From Acanthochromis polyacanthus (taxonomy: Eukaryota > Chordata > Actinopteri > Pomacentridae), in the NCBI RefSeq assembly GCF_021347895.1, contig NC_067116.1, forward strand, positions 45,752,628 through 45,816,627: a stretch of DNA of 64,000 nt, given 5' to 3'. Shown one piece after another: positions 47,600 to 60,042 of this stretch. The translations under genes were made by a program, and so were the position numbers. Within the stretch, counting starts at the first letter, position 1, and every line of letters starts with the position of its first letter. The notes under the pieces are model-generated. The model was not told the DNA's origin. It searched no databases and saw only the letters and a program-made list of their open reading frames with translations.

Positions 47600-50500
47600 A
47601 GAAGGACTGCTGTCAGAAAAGTTAGCCGGGAGAACATTCAGACATGAAGCCGACACGTTCAGACGCCATCAGACCAACAGAAAGCAGTCTGAAGGGAAAG
47701 AGAAAGAGGAGCTGGTGTTTGCAGAGGAGGGAGTTGAGCTGGGAGTTGTTCCGCTGTTTTGGGGTCTGAGGTGGAGCAGAGACCATGAATCCTGGGTTCT
47801 GCTTGGGCTACCAAAGGCTGATAGATTATGGAGGTTGATGAATATTTGATGGCCGACCTTCAGCAGGAAATCAAGCCGCTACGTCTTGGGAGATGGCCTC
47901 ACTCTTACTACTCACGGTTAAAGACCCACACAGCTTCACTACGTCTCTCCTCAGCAGACAGAAGTCATTCTCACCACAGAGCTTCTGCCTCCTGCTGGTT
48001 CTCTGAGAGAGACGGTAGACAGGATGTTTCAGACCCTGCATGGCTCATAAGAATCAGAATCACACTCAGGGTGGCATCATGGAATAACAAGCATCACAGG
48101 TGAGTTCTTGTTCTGCAGCTCCACGTGAAAAAGTCGTTTCACAAGTGAATCATACTTCAGCATGAAATTTAAATGTGCAGAATGATGCAGCAGAGACTCC
48201 TCAGTGGCTGTAGCTCCTCATCAGCGCCTTCACACGATGACTGAACGATGCAATAAAGCAGCACCTTGGTGGGCAATAGAGAGGAAATGACACCAGACAT
48301 GAAAGCTAATGACAGACTGGTGTGACACGGGGAGAAGCTGATTTCCTGATGTGTTCTGAGTAATACTGGATATCCTGACTGCAGAGTGAGGAGGTAAACC
48401 CACCGGTTTTCTCTTTCCGTTCCATCTCTCCTCTCATTACATGATGACACCGTCAGCTTCCTGCCAATCAGCATTTCCATCCTCGCTGCGTTTATGAGAA
48501 CCGGTAAGCTGAGAGTGGTCAATAAAGTAAAGTATCCACAGTCCACGTGACCCAAACACACAGTTTTCCCTTTTTATCCTCCCTGAATCCATGAAATGAT
48601 GCTGAACAGCCTCACAGCTGTTATCTGGGACCCACAACAAGTTCTGTGAAATACTGGAGCTAAATTTAGACAATTTCATGTTTTCAGACCTGAGAATTTT
48701 TGTATTTTCTCCCAAATAAACATTTTATGTTTCAATATCTCCAGATATGTAACTGCCACAGCCTTTAGTTTTCATACTCATTGTCATTTCAAGTTTCTCA
48801 GCCTCTTATCTTTGTTCAGTTTCATCATAAAGACATCGTGGAAGCAGATTGTAACTCTGCACATATAATGACACCATAGGAACCCCTCTGTACACATCAC
48901 CATTCTGACATGTCAGAATAGCAAAAATCTGGAAGCTTGTCTTGCCAAACTTCCCAAATATCTAATTCTGCTGTTACTGGAAGCCTCAAACGTCAGTGAC
49001 ATGTCGTCCAAAGACTGTATTATTGTTGGAAATGTGGACACATCTATCTATCTATTTAAAGGAACTTTGAGGAAACAACACCACCCTCATCTGGAAAACG
49101 TCGCATATTTTTTCCATTTTTAAGGACCAATCCTTAAAAATGTTATCGTTTCTTCATCTGGGACCCAGAATATTTGGCGTTTAAACTTTATTTTTGCACA
49201 TAATGACAATCTATAGACTCCTAGTTTGTGTGTTCTCCATTAACATTTCATCAAAACAGCAAAAAAACACAACCTTGTAGCGTCCAGTTAGAACATTTTT
49301 CCAAGTTTTTCCGTTTTCAAGAACCAATAATGAACCCTGCGTCCTCTGCTGGAGCCTTTCAATCCTTCAGATCTGCTGGAAACTATTCTGTCCGTGTCCT
49401 CACCAGATTTCAGGCCTGTGGGAGTTTTATTTCTGTAAAGTGGCTTCACAGGCAGGAAGAACAGAAAAAAAATCCAGGCCTGAAATTCTCAAAATATTTT
49501 ACAGAACGTAGGTTTGGGACCCAACAAACAAAAAGGTAAACTCTAAAGAAAGCCCAAGCCTCCGTATGTTCTTATCAAGCAGTTTTTAATCATCAGCTGA
49601 GCTACCTGATGCTGCTGGTCATGGTTCTGCTCTGAAACGTTCAGACAACCCAAGATGTGTTTTTGGAGGCAGCATTTCATCACATAGGGGGAAAAAAATG
49701 CAGATTTTTTTACACATTTCTGCCAAATTCAGCCTAAATATTTGAGATTTTTGCATTCAAACTCTGCATGTCTTCAGAACAGCAGGATTTTGTAAAGATG
49801 GGACGCTACTTGTTCAGCAAAAAACACCAACATTTTAGCAAAGAGCATCAAGAATTCAATGCAAACACGATGAAGTCTTTGAAAACTAAACCTCAGGCTT
49901 GTTGAAGCGACGCCTGAGAGAGTTGAGCGTCTCTGAGGGTTTTCTACCTTCTAATTTGAACGCCGGTCTCAGATCAGACCCAGTCCTCTGCTCAGCCACC
50001 AGCACAGTCCAAAAACTTAGATTACTCATTACAGCTAACAAGCTGCCTGAATTATTCAGCAGCTGTCACTGTAACGTGAGACAATACGGATGGAAGAAGC
50101 TGGACGGCTGCATCCAGAGCCTGGCACAGATTTCAGCTGATAATAAGGTGTAGGACGGGCCACTGGATCACATTACACCAAAACTGCTGTGAGTTGATCA
50201 CAGATAAGAGAGCAAACAGGACGCTTTTCTATCAGCAAACCTGGAAATTAAACTCCACATGATCATGAGGGGAAATGAGTTCCTGCTCTGAGTGACGACT
50301 CTAAATTAAGTTCACCTGTGAGCTGCTCAGATCTCTGCATCTTTGCTGTCCTAATGACCTGAGGGGAAATAAAAGAAGAAAAGAAAGAAAAGCGGAACAT
50401 CTCAGCTGATAATTCAATTCAGATTTCCTGGAGGTGCTTTGCTCGGAGCTAAAAAGGTTGAAGACGAGAACAGTCATAGTAATTTCATGCTACATTGGTC

Positions 50501-50920
50501 CGTGGAGTGGTGAAATACACGTTTCTATTGTAGAGTCAGATAAATTCAGGTCTGATAGAATGTCATGTCCCTGCTGCTTGTTTTTACACATTTATTTCAA
50601 TAACAGCAGTAAAAGGTGAAATGATTAAGCCATATTAGTTCATATTTGGGCTGCTTTTTTTTGCCCTGAAATGTATCTGTTTCTGTTTGGTCTTTTGGTG
50701 CATGAAGCTGTGTATTTGTGTCCAAACCAGACATTTAGCGCAGATCTTTGACAGCATTTTACTGCAGCAGGACGCAGCTTCTGTTAACTTCCAAACTTCT
50801 GCTCAGTTATTAGCAGAATACACTTAAACTTATATTAAAACACCGCATCTTAAAAGACATGCAAGTCATACTTCACATCGCATCCCTCCCTGCAGACTAA
50901 AGCTCTAAACATCCGCACAT
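47600..50920. other. Intergenic, no gene seen
   Basis: Unique-looking DNA. Bases 48800-49020 share phrases (CATATAATGACA, AACTTGTCTTG-like, AAAGACTG) with 34320-34550, so a diverged dispersed repeat is likely present in both. Short frames are unsupported. Confidence 0.4.
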
Positions 50921-50929
50921 TGTTGCTCG

Positions 50930-51200
50930 AGCTGTGCAGTTTTTACGCAGATTTTTGCGCATCGTATCGCACCAACCTGCTCCAGATGTTCAGTCCGCTG
51001 CGTCCGAACAGCTGCAGCCTGAAACTTTGGGATGTTCTCGTATGTCCTTCTGCTCCTCCTCCACCTCTTCTTCCTCTTCTGCTGCTGCTGAGCCTCTGCT
51101 GGAAGCGGCGGCGGCTCTTAAAGCTCCCACCCAGCCAGGCCTCCCTCAGGGCGCACAGCCAATCAGAGGCGGCCTCGGCACGGTCACGCATTCATAATTC
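50930..51200 (-). promoter_or_regulatory. GC-rich promoter-like block
   Basis: On the minus strand an inverted CCAAT box (ATTGG, 51159-51163) is followed about 36 bp later by TTTAAG (51123-51118), then CCGCCGCCGC and a purine-rich GA stretch. CpG density is far above its surroundings. A start near 51090 with transcription toward lower coordinates would fit. The minus frame 50943-51191 has no known domain. Confidence 0.35.
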
Positions 51201-51259
51201 AGACACAACACAACCGTCTGTGGGCACGAAAGACACACGACCGAATGAGTTGTGATAGA

Positions 51260-52020
51260 ACAGAAGTACAGACTGTCGGGCTGCAGGAGAAGAAAGATTT
51301 AGAAAGCTGAAGTCAGGAGAGAACGGATGCAGATGAGGAGGTTTACACTGTAAAAAGTAGAGCCAGGGACAAGATTTAAAAAGAAAGTATGTAATGCACT
51401 GATTTAAGCTGAAAACATTATTTTGATGGGTTCCGTTGTCATAATAATGTTAATATTGTGCATTAAATTATTGTATAATCTGCATTGGTTGGTTTCAAAC
51501 TAAATTAAAGTTGAGGAAACTTAATGAAACTGGCTAAAATCTAATAACCTTTGGAGCAATTTCATTTTGGAGATTTTCCAACTTAAGAACTTCAGAAATA
51601 ATGGATCATAATTGATAATCAAGTAGCTAACACTTAAAAAATTTTCAGTAATGAGGAAACACTAATTTGAAGAAGTAAACAACTTGTGTTTATGCAACTA
51701 ATCATTAAATAAGTTTCTGCTGCTGCTGTTTTAACTCAGAAATATTGATGCAGTTATTAATTTTTTGTTGTTGGTGAACCCAAACAATATTTTAGAGTGT
51801 ATAAAAATAGATCCACTGTGCAGACGTAGCTCCAGACTAAATGTTGAAGGTTAAAGTTTGCACTTAACTGATGGAATAAATGATAAACAACATTTTAAGG
51901 CAGCAAAATCACAACAGCTGTTTCCATCTCACACAAACACACTTCAGCTTTGCTCAGATCACTTCAATTCAGACAGAATTTCAGAAACAATTAGCTCTTT
52001 TTGTCTGATTTGTTATTTGG
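51260..52020. other. Intergenic, no gene seen
   Basis: AT-rich unique-looking DNA. Confidence 0.5.
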
Positions 52021-52027
52021 GAAATAA

Positions 52028-52306
52028 GACACCTGGACAGGTAACAGTCTGTCACAGGGCTACACATAGAGACAAACAATCACACTCACATTCACACCTA
52101 CAGACAGTTTAGAATCACCAGTTAACATCAGCATGTTTGTGGACTGTGGGAGGAAGCTGGAGAACCTGGAGAAAAGCCACACATGTACAGGAGAACATGG
52201 AGACTCCATGCAGGAAGATCCCAGGAAGGCTGGGACACGAACCGGGGATCTTCTAGCTGTGAGGAGACAGTGCTAACCACTGATCCAGTGTGCCACCCCA
52301 AGTGAA
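52028..52306 (-). repeat. GGAT-family dispersed repeat, reverse copy
   Basis: ACACCTGGACAGGTAACAGT through GATCTTCTAGCTGTGAGGAG and GTGCTAACCACTGATCCAGT is the reverse complement of the repeat at 135-340/717-800, without the GGAT tail. Confidence 0.7.
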
Positions 52307-52778
52307 CTATTTGTGGCTGAATTAGTCCAGTATTACAGATTAATTTTGAAGTTTACAGTAGTTTTGCAGCGTTTGAACGGATGGAAAAAGGTCAGAAATT
52401 CACAGAGCTGCACGTAGAAGAAGCAACAGTTTAGAGTTACATCTCAGACAGGACAGGATTATTTCCATGGAATAATCTTCTAGATGTGGAACTGATGAGT
52501 TCCCAGAGGTTTAATCAACGACCAGAGAGAGACTTTAAAAATGCAGTTATCAAATGGAAAACTTTTCCCAAACTCCTTGACTGATGCTGAATCAGTTAGT
52601 CATCAAACGACTCCAGTGTCTTTTTTTTTCATTTTTAACAGTATTTTAATTTCATGCTCCAGTAAAAAAGTGATTCCAACACGAGGTCTGAAGCTTCCAG
52701 GTTAAACAGTCACTTCAGGTCAGTGAAAATCTGAGATTAAAAACAGCTTGCCTCCTTTTTCTCACCCTTCCACCCTTC

Positions 52779-52815
52779 CTTCTTCCTTCCTTCCTTCCTT
52801 CCTTCCTTCCTTCCA
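52779..52815 (+). repeat. (TTCC)n microsatellite
   Basis: About nine TTCC units. Confidence 0.9.
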
Positions 52816-52999
52816 GAGAAATAAACTTCTAGTCATCTAAGTCCTTAAAAACTATATTTGATGTAATTAAAATACAGTTTGGATGTGTGAGAGGGTTAGA
52901 GAACCTGCTACTCTGACGGTGTGTAAATGCGTTGTCGGTGCAGTAAACCAGGAGTGTGTGAATCCAGTCCTTCTGGTTGTGGGTGGGGGGGCAGGTGGC

Positions 53000-53210
53000 C
53001 GTGGCCAATCAATAAGCCTGATAATGAGATCTGAGGGGTGTCGTTATGGCGGCTCCTCCGGCGAGCGACGCCTCCTCTTCCGTAAAGAGCATCGTTGTCT
53101 GGTCTGCTCCGAGCGAACATGCACCTCATTAACCTTTGGAGCCAACACAACATCGACCAGACGCCATTTACTTTCCCCCCACTGCCACCACCGAGCAAAT
53201 AAACCCTGAC
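53000..53210. promoter_or_regulatory. Candidate conserved non-coding element
   Basis: CpG-containing, repeat-free sequence with TAAGCCTGATAATGAGATCT, GGCGGCTCCTCCGGCGAGCG and ACCTCATTAACCTTTGGAGC. It overlaps 106-108-codon frames on both strands without domains. Regulatory nature is inferred from composition. Confidence 0.3.
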
Positions 53211-53389
53211 TGGAGGATATACGGACATTTCTAAAGAATAATAATAAAAAAAGACAAAAAGTTGGTGTTTTTTACATGCAAGTGAAGGTTTAAAGTTTCC
53301 ACATCATTTACTCGAGTTTAAAAATCCTCTTTTCTACACTTTAACAGGAGACTGTTGGGTTTGTTTCTCAGGAACAGCAGAAATATTTG

Positions 53390-53640
53390 CAGGGAGTCCT
53401 CGACTTATGACAGAGTTCTGTTCCTACGACCAAATGTAAGTCGATTTTCGCTGTAAGTTGGAACTCCATCAGAAGAGTCTGACTTATGTTTGGGAGCCAC
53501 AATGAAGGGCAAAACATTAGAGAATGCAGCACAATCCAAGGTGGCGTACAACCGGAGAATGGAAATAAAACTGTCTGATAGCGCCGCATGACGACGTATT
53601 CATCCGCTCCACTCGGAAACTAGTTCCACATAAGCAGTTC
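53390..53640 (-). mobile_element. Tigger/pogo-like element, second copy
   Basis: GCAGGGAGTCCTCGACTTAT and CTGTTCCTACGACCAAATGT match the reverse end of the element at 23535-23982; the other side ends near GGAACTAGTT-type sequence (AACTAGTTCC at 53620). Shorter, diverged. Confidence 0.55.
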
Positions 53641-53784
53641 TGGGCTTTTGTGAGGCTCTAGTTTAATTTACATGTTTAGAACAGACTGTAATGACATTTT
53701 CAGGGTAAAACCAACAAGTGGTGGGTTTGCAAATGTAAAATGAACCATTTTCATTCTATATGTTAATTACACTTGTTAAGCCAA

Positions 53785-53858
53785 ACAAAAAACATTTTTA
53801 ACATTTTTTAACTTTAAAATGGGTCAATTTGTGCTTGCAGCATAACAGGAGGGTTACT
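53785..53858 (+). repeat. R2-type repeat terminus
   Basis: AAAATGGGTCAATTTGTGCT then CAGCATAACAGGAGGGTTA is the terminal motif of repeat R2 (see 16650-17228). Confidence 0.45.
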
Positions 53859-54439
53859 ATCAGCAGACAGAGTGACACCTGGCGTCGCTCTGAACAGTGT
53901 GAGGCCGAATTATGATCGGCAGCAACGGAAATTACTTTCTGAAAATATCCCACAACAACTCAGGATCACTCAGCACACAGGATCAACGTGATGCAATCCC
54001 ACAATGCTCATACTTCCAGTAGAAACTCAATTAAGCGTCACATCACACTGTATAAGGTCAGATTTTACAGGAAACGAGCGATGCTACAGTTTGTGTGTGG
54101 GGGTTCATGACAAAGCGTGAAAATGTTCCTCTTCCACCCTGGAGCTGTTTGTCCCTGGTGGCAGTAATCCCCAGAACATGGATTATCACCACAACATGCA
54201 GAGAAAACCCAGTGGCCTCTGTTTTCAAAGTGAACAGGGTGTCTGAAAGTCAGCGAGACCTCCATGAATCGCTGCTGTTCTGAAGCTGCTGACCTTCAGA
54301 GCCATGTCAGCTCCCCTGTGGTGTTACTGAGGCTCCACTTTACTGTAGGGGTTTGGCTGATTGAGCACCAGAGGAGTCCTGCTCCAATCACATGTAGAGA
54401 TGGAAAGACTCCTGCAAGCAGAAGGACACCAGGCTGGTC

Positions 54440-56275
54440 CATCAGCTACAGCAGTGCCTTTAAAAAGTGTCCATTGTCAATTTAACTTGGCTTTTTTTGA
54501 CGAGAATTTAAAGAAAAGACTGTTTCAATGTCAAATAATTAAAATTATAAAGTGTAAAAAAAGTGATAGCATTAATACCCCCCACTTCAAGTCAGCATTT
54601 AGAAGATGAACCTCAACTCGGCCTCCAGAACTTTCCTTTTGTCGTGCTTCACATCATGATGCTGCCTCCACCGTGCTTCACATCATGATGCTGCCTCCAC
54701 CGTGCTTCATACCATGATGCTGCCTCCACCATGCTTCATACCATGATGCTGCCTCCACCATGCTTCATACCATGATGCTGCCTCCACCATGCTTCATACC
54801 ATGATGCTGCCTCCACCATGCTTCACACCATGATGCTGCCTCCACCATGCTTCATACCATGATGCTGCCTCCACCATGCTTCACACCATGATGCTGCCTC
54901 CACCATGCTTCACATCATGATGCTGCCTCCACCATGCTTCACACCATGATGCTGCCTCCACCATGCTTCACATCATGATGCTGCCTCCACCATGCTTCAC
55001 ATCATGATGCTGCCTCCACCGTGCTTCACATCATGATGCTGCCTCCACCGTGCTTCATACCATGATGCTGCCTCCACCATGCTTCATACCATGATGCTGC
55101 CTCCACCGTGCTTCATACCATGATGCTGCCTCCACCGTGCTTCATACCATGATGCTGCCTCCACCGTGCTTCACATCATGATGCTGCCTCCACCGTGCTT
55201 CACATCATGATGCTGCCTCCACCGTGCTTCATACCATGATGCTGCCTCCACCGTGCTTCACATCATGATGCTGCCTCCACCGTGCTTCATATATGATGCT
55301 GCCTCCACCATGCTTCATACCATGATGCTGCCTCCACCGTGCTTCATACCATGATGCTGCCTCCGCCATGCTTCATACCATGATGCTGCCTCCACCGTGC
55401 TTCATACCATGATGTTGCCTCCACCGTGCTTCATATATGATGCTGCCTCCACCGTGCTTCATATATGATGCTGCCTCCACCGTGCTTCATACCATGATGT
55501 TGCCTCCACCGTGCTTCATACCATGATGCTGCCTCCACCGTGCTTCATACCATGATGTTGCCTCCACCGTGCTTCATATATGATGCTGCCTCCACCGTGC
55601 TTCATATATGATGCTGCCTCCACCGTGCTTCACATCATGATGCTGCCTCCACCATGCTTCACATCATGATGCTGCCTCCAAAGTGCTTCATACAATGATG
55701 TTGCCTCCACCGTGCTTCATATATGATGCTGCCTCCACCGTGCTTCATATATGATGCTGCCTCCTCCGTGCTTCACATCATGATGCTGCCTCCACCATGC
55801 TTCACATCATGATGCTGCCTCCACCGTGCTTCACATCATGATGCTGCCTCCAACATGCTTCTCAGTGGGGATGGTGTGTTTGTGATGATGTTTAGTGTTT
55901 GGTGTCCATCACACATATCATCTACTCTGATGGACATAAAGCTCCATCCTGGTCTCCTCAGAACAAAGAACCTTCTTCCAGGTGTCTTCAGAGTCTCCAC
56001 ATGTCTTCTGGTGAATTCTAGTCCAGATTTAATTGGACCTTTTTCCGTCAGAGTCTTTCTCTTTTCTCTTTCTAGTCTCTTTCTTGTTCAGTCTACAGTT
56101 TTTGAGGACGTTCTGCTCTAATCAGATATGTGTATTCAGCTTGATATAAAAGCTTTTCTGTAAATTCTTGTCATGAAGCACAAAATAAATTGATTAAATG
56201 TTGAAAAGCAATAAAAGTAGAAAACTTCCATGGAGGTTAAATACTTTTTAGGAGGACTGTATGTATAAGTTCTGT
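54440..56275 (-). mobile_element. Decayed Tc1-type element with internal minisatellite
   Basis: Bases 55863-56275, read in antisense, resemble the middle of a fish Tc1-like transposase (TIPTEKHVGGSIMM around 55845-55886 with a frameshift just upstream), and the block ends in AATACTTTTTAGGAGGACTG, typical of a Tc1 terminus. The other flank (54440-54640) has CAGTGCCTTTAAAAAGTGTC and CCCCCACTTCAAGTCAG, also terminus-like. Most of the transposase is replaced by the 54644-55862 array. Confidence 0.5.
54644..55862. repeat. 29-bp minisatellite, about 42 units, derived from a transposase motif
   Basis: The unit is CATGATGCTGCCTCCACCGT followed by GCTTCACAT; variants have GCTTCATAC or a 28-bp GCTTCATAT form, and CCATG for CCGTG. 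The complement reads KHGGGSIMM, the glycine-rich box of Tc1 transposases. Because 29 is not a multiple of three, the array cannot encode a repeated peptide. Variants occur in local runs, as expected from unequal exchange. Confidence 0.95.
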
Positions 56276-56594
56276 TAAAAGAGACGTTCAGTGATCTCAT
56301 CATGAGCTGTTGAACGCGGACATCTACTAACTGAACACGTAGAAATGAAATTTAGCAAAGATGCTTTACTGGTCGAACTGCAGCGCTGCATCAGCACATC
56401 CTCCCAGCATGGACCCGTAGTACCGAGCAGCAAGAGCATTAAACATTTAATTACATGTTCGTGGAATTTCAAACTCGTTCAGGCTGCAGATGTAGAACCA
56501 CTGGCTGAATAGTTTCACTTCCTGAACTCATTTGGTTTGCTGATGTTTGGAAGTGTTTAACATCAGATCTACAAGGATCAGCAGTTGGAAAAAT

Positions 56595-56697
<103 letters not shown>

Positions 56698-56855
56698 ATA
56701 CCAGTGTGTCTTTGTGCGTCTTCTGCTTCCTGGTGGTTTCCGTTCAGTGATTGGTGGAAAGGGTTCAATCGCTCCCCTTCAGTCCTGGTTATGGAGCAAC
56801 ATTTATCATACGGCTGCACAACTTCACCCGGGATTGTCCCAGAGCTGCTCACCGT

Positions 56856-56915
56856 GCACGCTCACACTCACAAACACACACACGCAGACACACACACACA
56901 TGCAGACACACACTC
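56856..56915 (+). repeat. Imperfect (CA)n tract
   Basis: CACACTCACAAACACACACA-type sequence. With the GT tract at 56596 it forms a potential inverted pair. Confidence 0.8.
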
Positions 56916-57032
56916 GGTCTCATCAGTCCCCAGTCATCTCCTCCTCACTGACCCACACTTCATTGTGCATTTGATTTTCTATTTTGTTTAATTACTCTAA
57001 AATGTCTGAGCAGGTAGAGTCAAGGTTGGTTC

Positions 57033-57036
<4 letters not shown>

Positions 57037-57063
<27 letters not shown>
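57037..57063 (+). repeat. (GT)n microsatellite
   Basis: About 13 GT units. Confidence 0.9.
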
Positions 57064-57469
57064 CATGCGTATTGCAGTAACTGACACACACATGCGTTTG
57101 ATATTGCAGCTATTGAACCAAGAGAAATTCTTTTGACACGATGCAGTGAAGTGCATTTGATTTCTTGCGCCACATAAATTCACATTTTCTTTGTCATTTT
57201 TCAAAAGAATTCCATCCTGCGCCTCTATAACACGGGTTAGAGGTGGGGAGGGGTCAGGATTATTATTTTTCCAACAAGGAGCAAGATTGGTGGTCAAAGC
57301 TTCCTCAGCTCCTAGCATTAAATGTTACATCAAATAAAAATCATAATCCCTCTGATTTTCTGCAGCCCTGGTGAGTTTTCCCGTGTGTCAGCGCTCAGAG
57401 AGACATGCAGGAGTTTCAAAGACTTCCCTGTGAGGAAAACAGCTGCAGCTCGATGAGGCTGTCCATCAC

Positions 57470-58200
57470 GATGCCACGAGGTGAAAATGAGTTTTTAATG
57501 AGACATTAGCTCAACCTCTGACCTTGCTCAGAGCATTCTAAGGATTTATCTTCTGTCCTGTGGGAGGATGTGGCGGTTAATGCTCGGTCTTAGATATTCA
57601 TAAGAGCTTCAATTATGCATGGATGTTGAACGGTAGCAAACAATCCCTGTGTGGAGTCGGAAAACAAGCTCTGGGGTAAAAAGACTCCTTAACTGCCTGA
57701 TGTGATTGTGAGTCCGGGGTACATTTATCTCTCCCTGAGCTCCAGGCGAAATGATTGATGACCGTTTGATATCAGCTTTGGAAATGAAGTGTAAAGCTGT
57801 AGAGGTCTGATCACAGAAAGCAGACAGTGATTGGAGGAGTTTGTCAGAGTCGGCTGCCAAAATCATTTTGTAGTGCTGCTCACGGTGTAATTTTCCCTCT
57901 CTGAGAACACGAGGAGAGACGGGGGAGGCGGGGGAGGCGGGGGAGACGGCGGTTGGGACTGAATTAAATTAAAACGAGAGGACATTGGTTCAGATAACAG
58001 TCTGATGGAGCCAGTTGACTAATGACGCACCGTTTCAAATTTTCTCCACACGATTAACATCAGTGGAGGATTAATTCTGGCTACGCTTGAAGTGATTGAT
58101 CATTTCTATTAATTAATGAAACAAATAATAAATATATTTGTAGCGAATGAGGGATCATCCTTTTCAGAGAGGCAACCAGCCGCGCTGCTGCGATGCATCA
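57470..58200. promoter_or_regulatory. Candidate conserved non-coding region
   Basis: About 700 bp free of recognised repeats with many homeodomain-like and other motifs (GTTTTTAATGAGACATTAGC, TTCATAAGAGCTTCAATTAT, CTATTAATTAATGAAACAAA, TTGACTAATGACGCACC). A GGGGAGGCGG repeat lies at 57925-57945. Enhancer character is inferred. Confidence 0.3.
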
Positions 58201-58289
58201 CTTTCACATTTTTTATGTGAAATGCTGCTGCAGAGTTACACAAACACACTGAAGTCCAGAATCAAGCCTGAGCGCCCAACACTACACGC

Positions 58290-58365
58290 TATTTAGGGAG
58301 AAAAATATGTCCGAAAAATATCTAACATAAGTAAAAAAAATATGTCCGAAAAATACAAACATAAA

Positions 58366-58406
<41 letters not shown>

Positions 58407-58595
58407 AGTACAAAAATATGCTCTGAAAATATAAACATAAGCAGAAAAACGGATCCTAAAAAATAAGGCTAAATAGAAAAATATGAAGTTAAAATATGTC
58501 CTACAAATATAAACATAAATAGAAAAATATGTCTTAAAATATCAAATATAAGTAGAAAAATATGCACTAAATATATAAACATAAGTAGAAAATAG
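58290..58595 (+). repeat. Degenerate ~40-bp minisatellite with internal (TA)n
   Basis: Units of the form AGAAAAATATGTCCTAAAAT, then ATAAACATAAGT, repeat seven or more times, interrupted by a (TA)n tract at about 58370-58402. Confidence 0.75.
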
Positions 58596-58639
58596 GTTGT
58601 AGGTTAGCAGCTTCATGGTAGGTCAGAACAGCAGTTGAA

Positions 58640-59290
58640 GAATCATCTGAGGTTTGTAGAAGAAGATATGGTCATGGTTAAAACAGGTTTGGGAATGTTC
58701 TTTTATGGTTTGGAACAAATTAAGATGTGGAGACTGGTGAGGCCGTTCCATGACCTTAAAGTGCTTCTTCTCCTGCCACTTCTTTGTTGTCTTGTCCATT
58801 GTCTAGCTGGAAGATCCACGCATGGTTCTGTCCATGCACACTTTGCAGGGAAAGAGTCCCAAAGCATAATGGTTCCACCTCCATGCTCAACTGTGGGGAC
58901 GGTGTTCTTGGGGTCATCGTCAGCATTCATTGAACTGATGCAAAAAAGCTCAATTTAGGTCTCATCTGACCAAATCACATCCTCCCAAGCCTCCTGACTA
59001 TCATACATGGTCTCTACAGGATTTCCAACCATTACGGCGCGGTGTGTTACCTTCTGTGTGGTTATAGGACTATCCTTGAGGTTTCTCATGATCATAGATG
59101 CTGCACAAGGCAAATGTTGTTTTATTCTTTCTACCATGACATGACAGTTGCCATCCTCTCATCAAGCTGCTTGCCAACAGTCTTGTAGATCTGTGCAGCC
59201 TTGTGACGTTCTACAGTCTTGTATCTTTGGATCGCTCTGTGGTCTTCTTGCCCACGGTGGTGAAGTTGAAAATGCAAAGTGTAATTCTTT
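58640..59290 (-). pseudogene. Tc1-like transposase pseudogene
   Basis: The minus strand shows the N-terminal TTERSKDTRL-like start near 59230-59250, then DVIWSDET (first catalytic Asp) at 58958-58981, then PKNTVPTVEHGGGTIMLW. A TAA stop sits where Lys usually follows WSDET (58955-58957), and frame changes occur further out. Only the N-terminal and central parts are preserved, and the terminal repeats were not recognised. It belongs to a different Tc1 lineage from the intact element. Confidence 0.8.
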
Positions 59291-59559
59291 GGACAGCTTC
59301 CTTTCACAAATGTACATGTAACCTGTTCAGATTATTAACTTCTACAGCAGAATCAGGATCACAGACATTTGATTCATCTCAGAGGGAAACTGCTGACGTT
59401 ACCGTTGCTCGCAAGAAACAGACAATACCAAATATATAGATGTGTAACTGTAAGTATAAAACGTAATAACTAGTGTGTTATTGGAATAACGCAAGAAGAG
59501 GAACAAATACTTAGTTCCATCGACCATCACTGGGAAATAATTTATAACAGATCATATAT

Positions 59560-59700
59560 TTTTTTGTTGACGTTCTACAGTTTCATTCAGCAGATGCTTG
59601 TTTCCAAAGTGACGTACATCTGAGCAGATACAAGCTAGCATCTCAGGATCTAATCAGGGGAAACAGCCTGGATTAGTGCCTTTAAAACAGCTTCTTACAG
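59560..59700 (-). repeat. Dispersed repeat, reverse copy of the 1585-1700 type
   Basis: TTCATTCAGCAGATGCTTGT, TTCCAAAGTGACGTACATCT is the reverse look of the GGATAAAAGCATCTGCTAAA repeat. Confidence 0.5.
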
Positions 59701-60042
59701 TTAAAATAAAGCTGCTATTAAAATTATAGACTGCTCTTTTATGTATGTGGCCAGAATCATTCAAAGGGCAGCGGATCAAATGCTTGTTTCGGTGCTGTCT
59801 GAATGTTCAGTTACAGCTGTTACATCTTATATAGCGCACTCAAAGTATCCCACAATGCATCCTGTCTTCTCAGTGGACCCTTCATTAAGTCAACACCGTC
59901 TCTACCTGTGATTAAACACTGAAGGTCAGAGGTCCACCAGACGGCCTCAGATACTGAAGACAAAGTTCACAGTTCTCCTCCACTAATGACAGCATCAGTT
60001 TTTGATCATTTGACTGATCGACTCCTTGATTACTGGAGGCCA

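Noticed and set aside
54644..55862. Regular 29-bp repeats as a CRISPR array
   Set aside because: Units abut without spacers, the genome is vertebrate, and the unit derives from a transposase motif.
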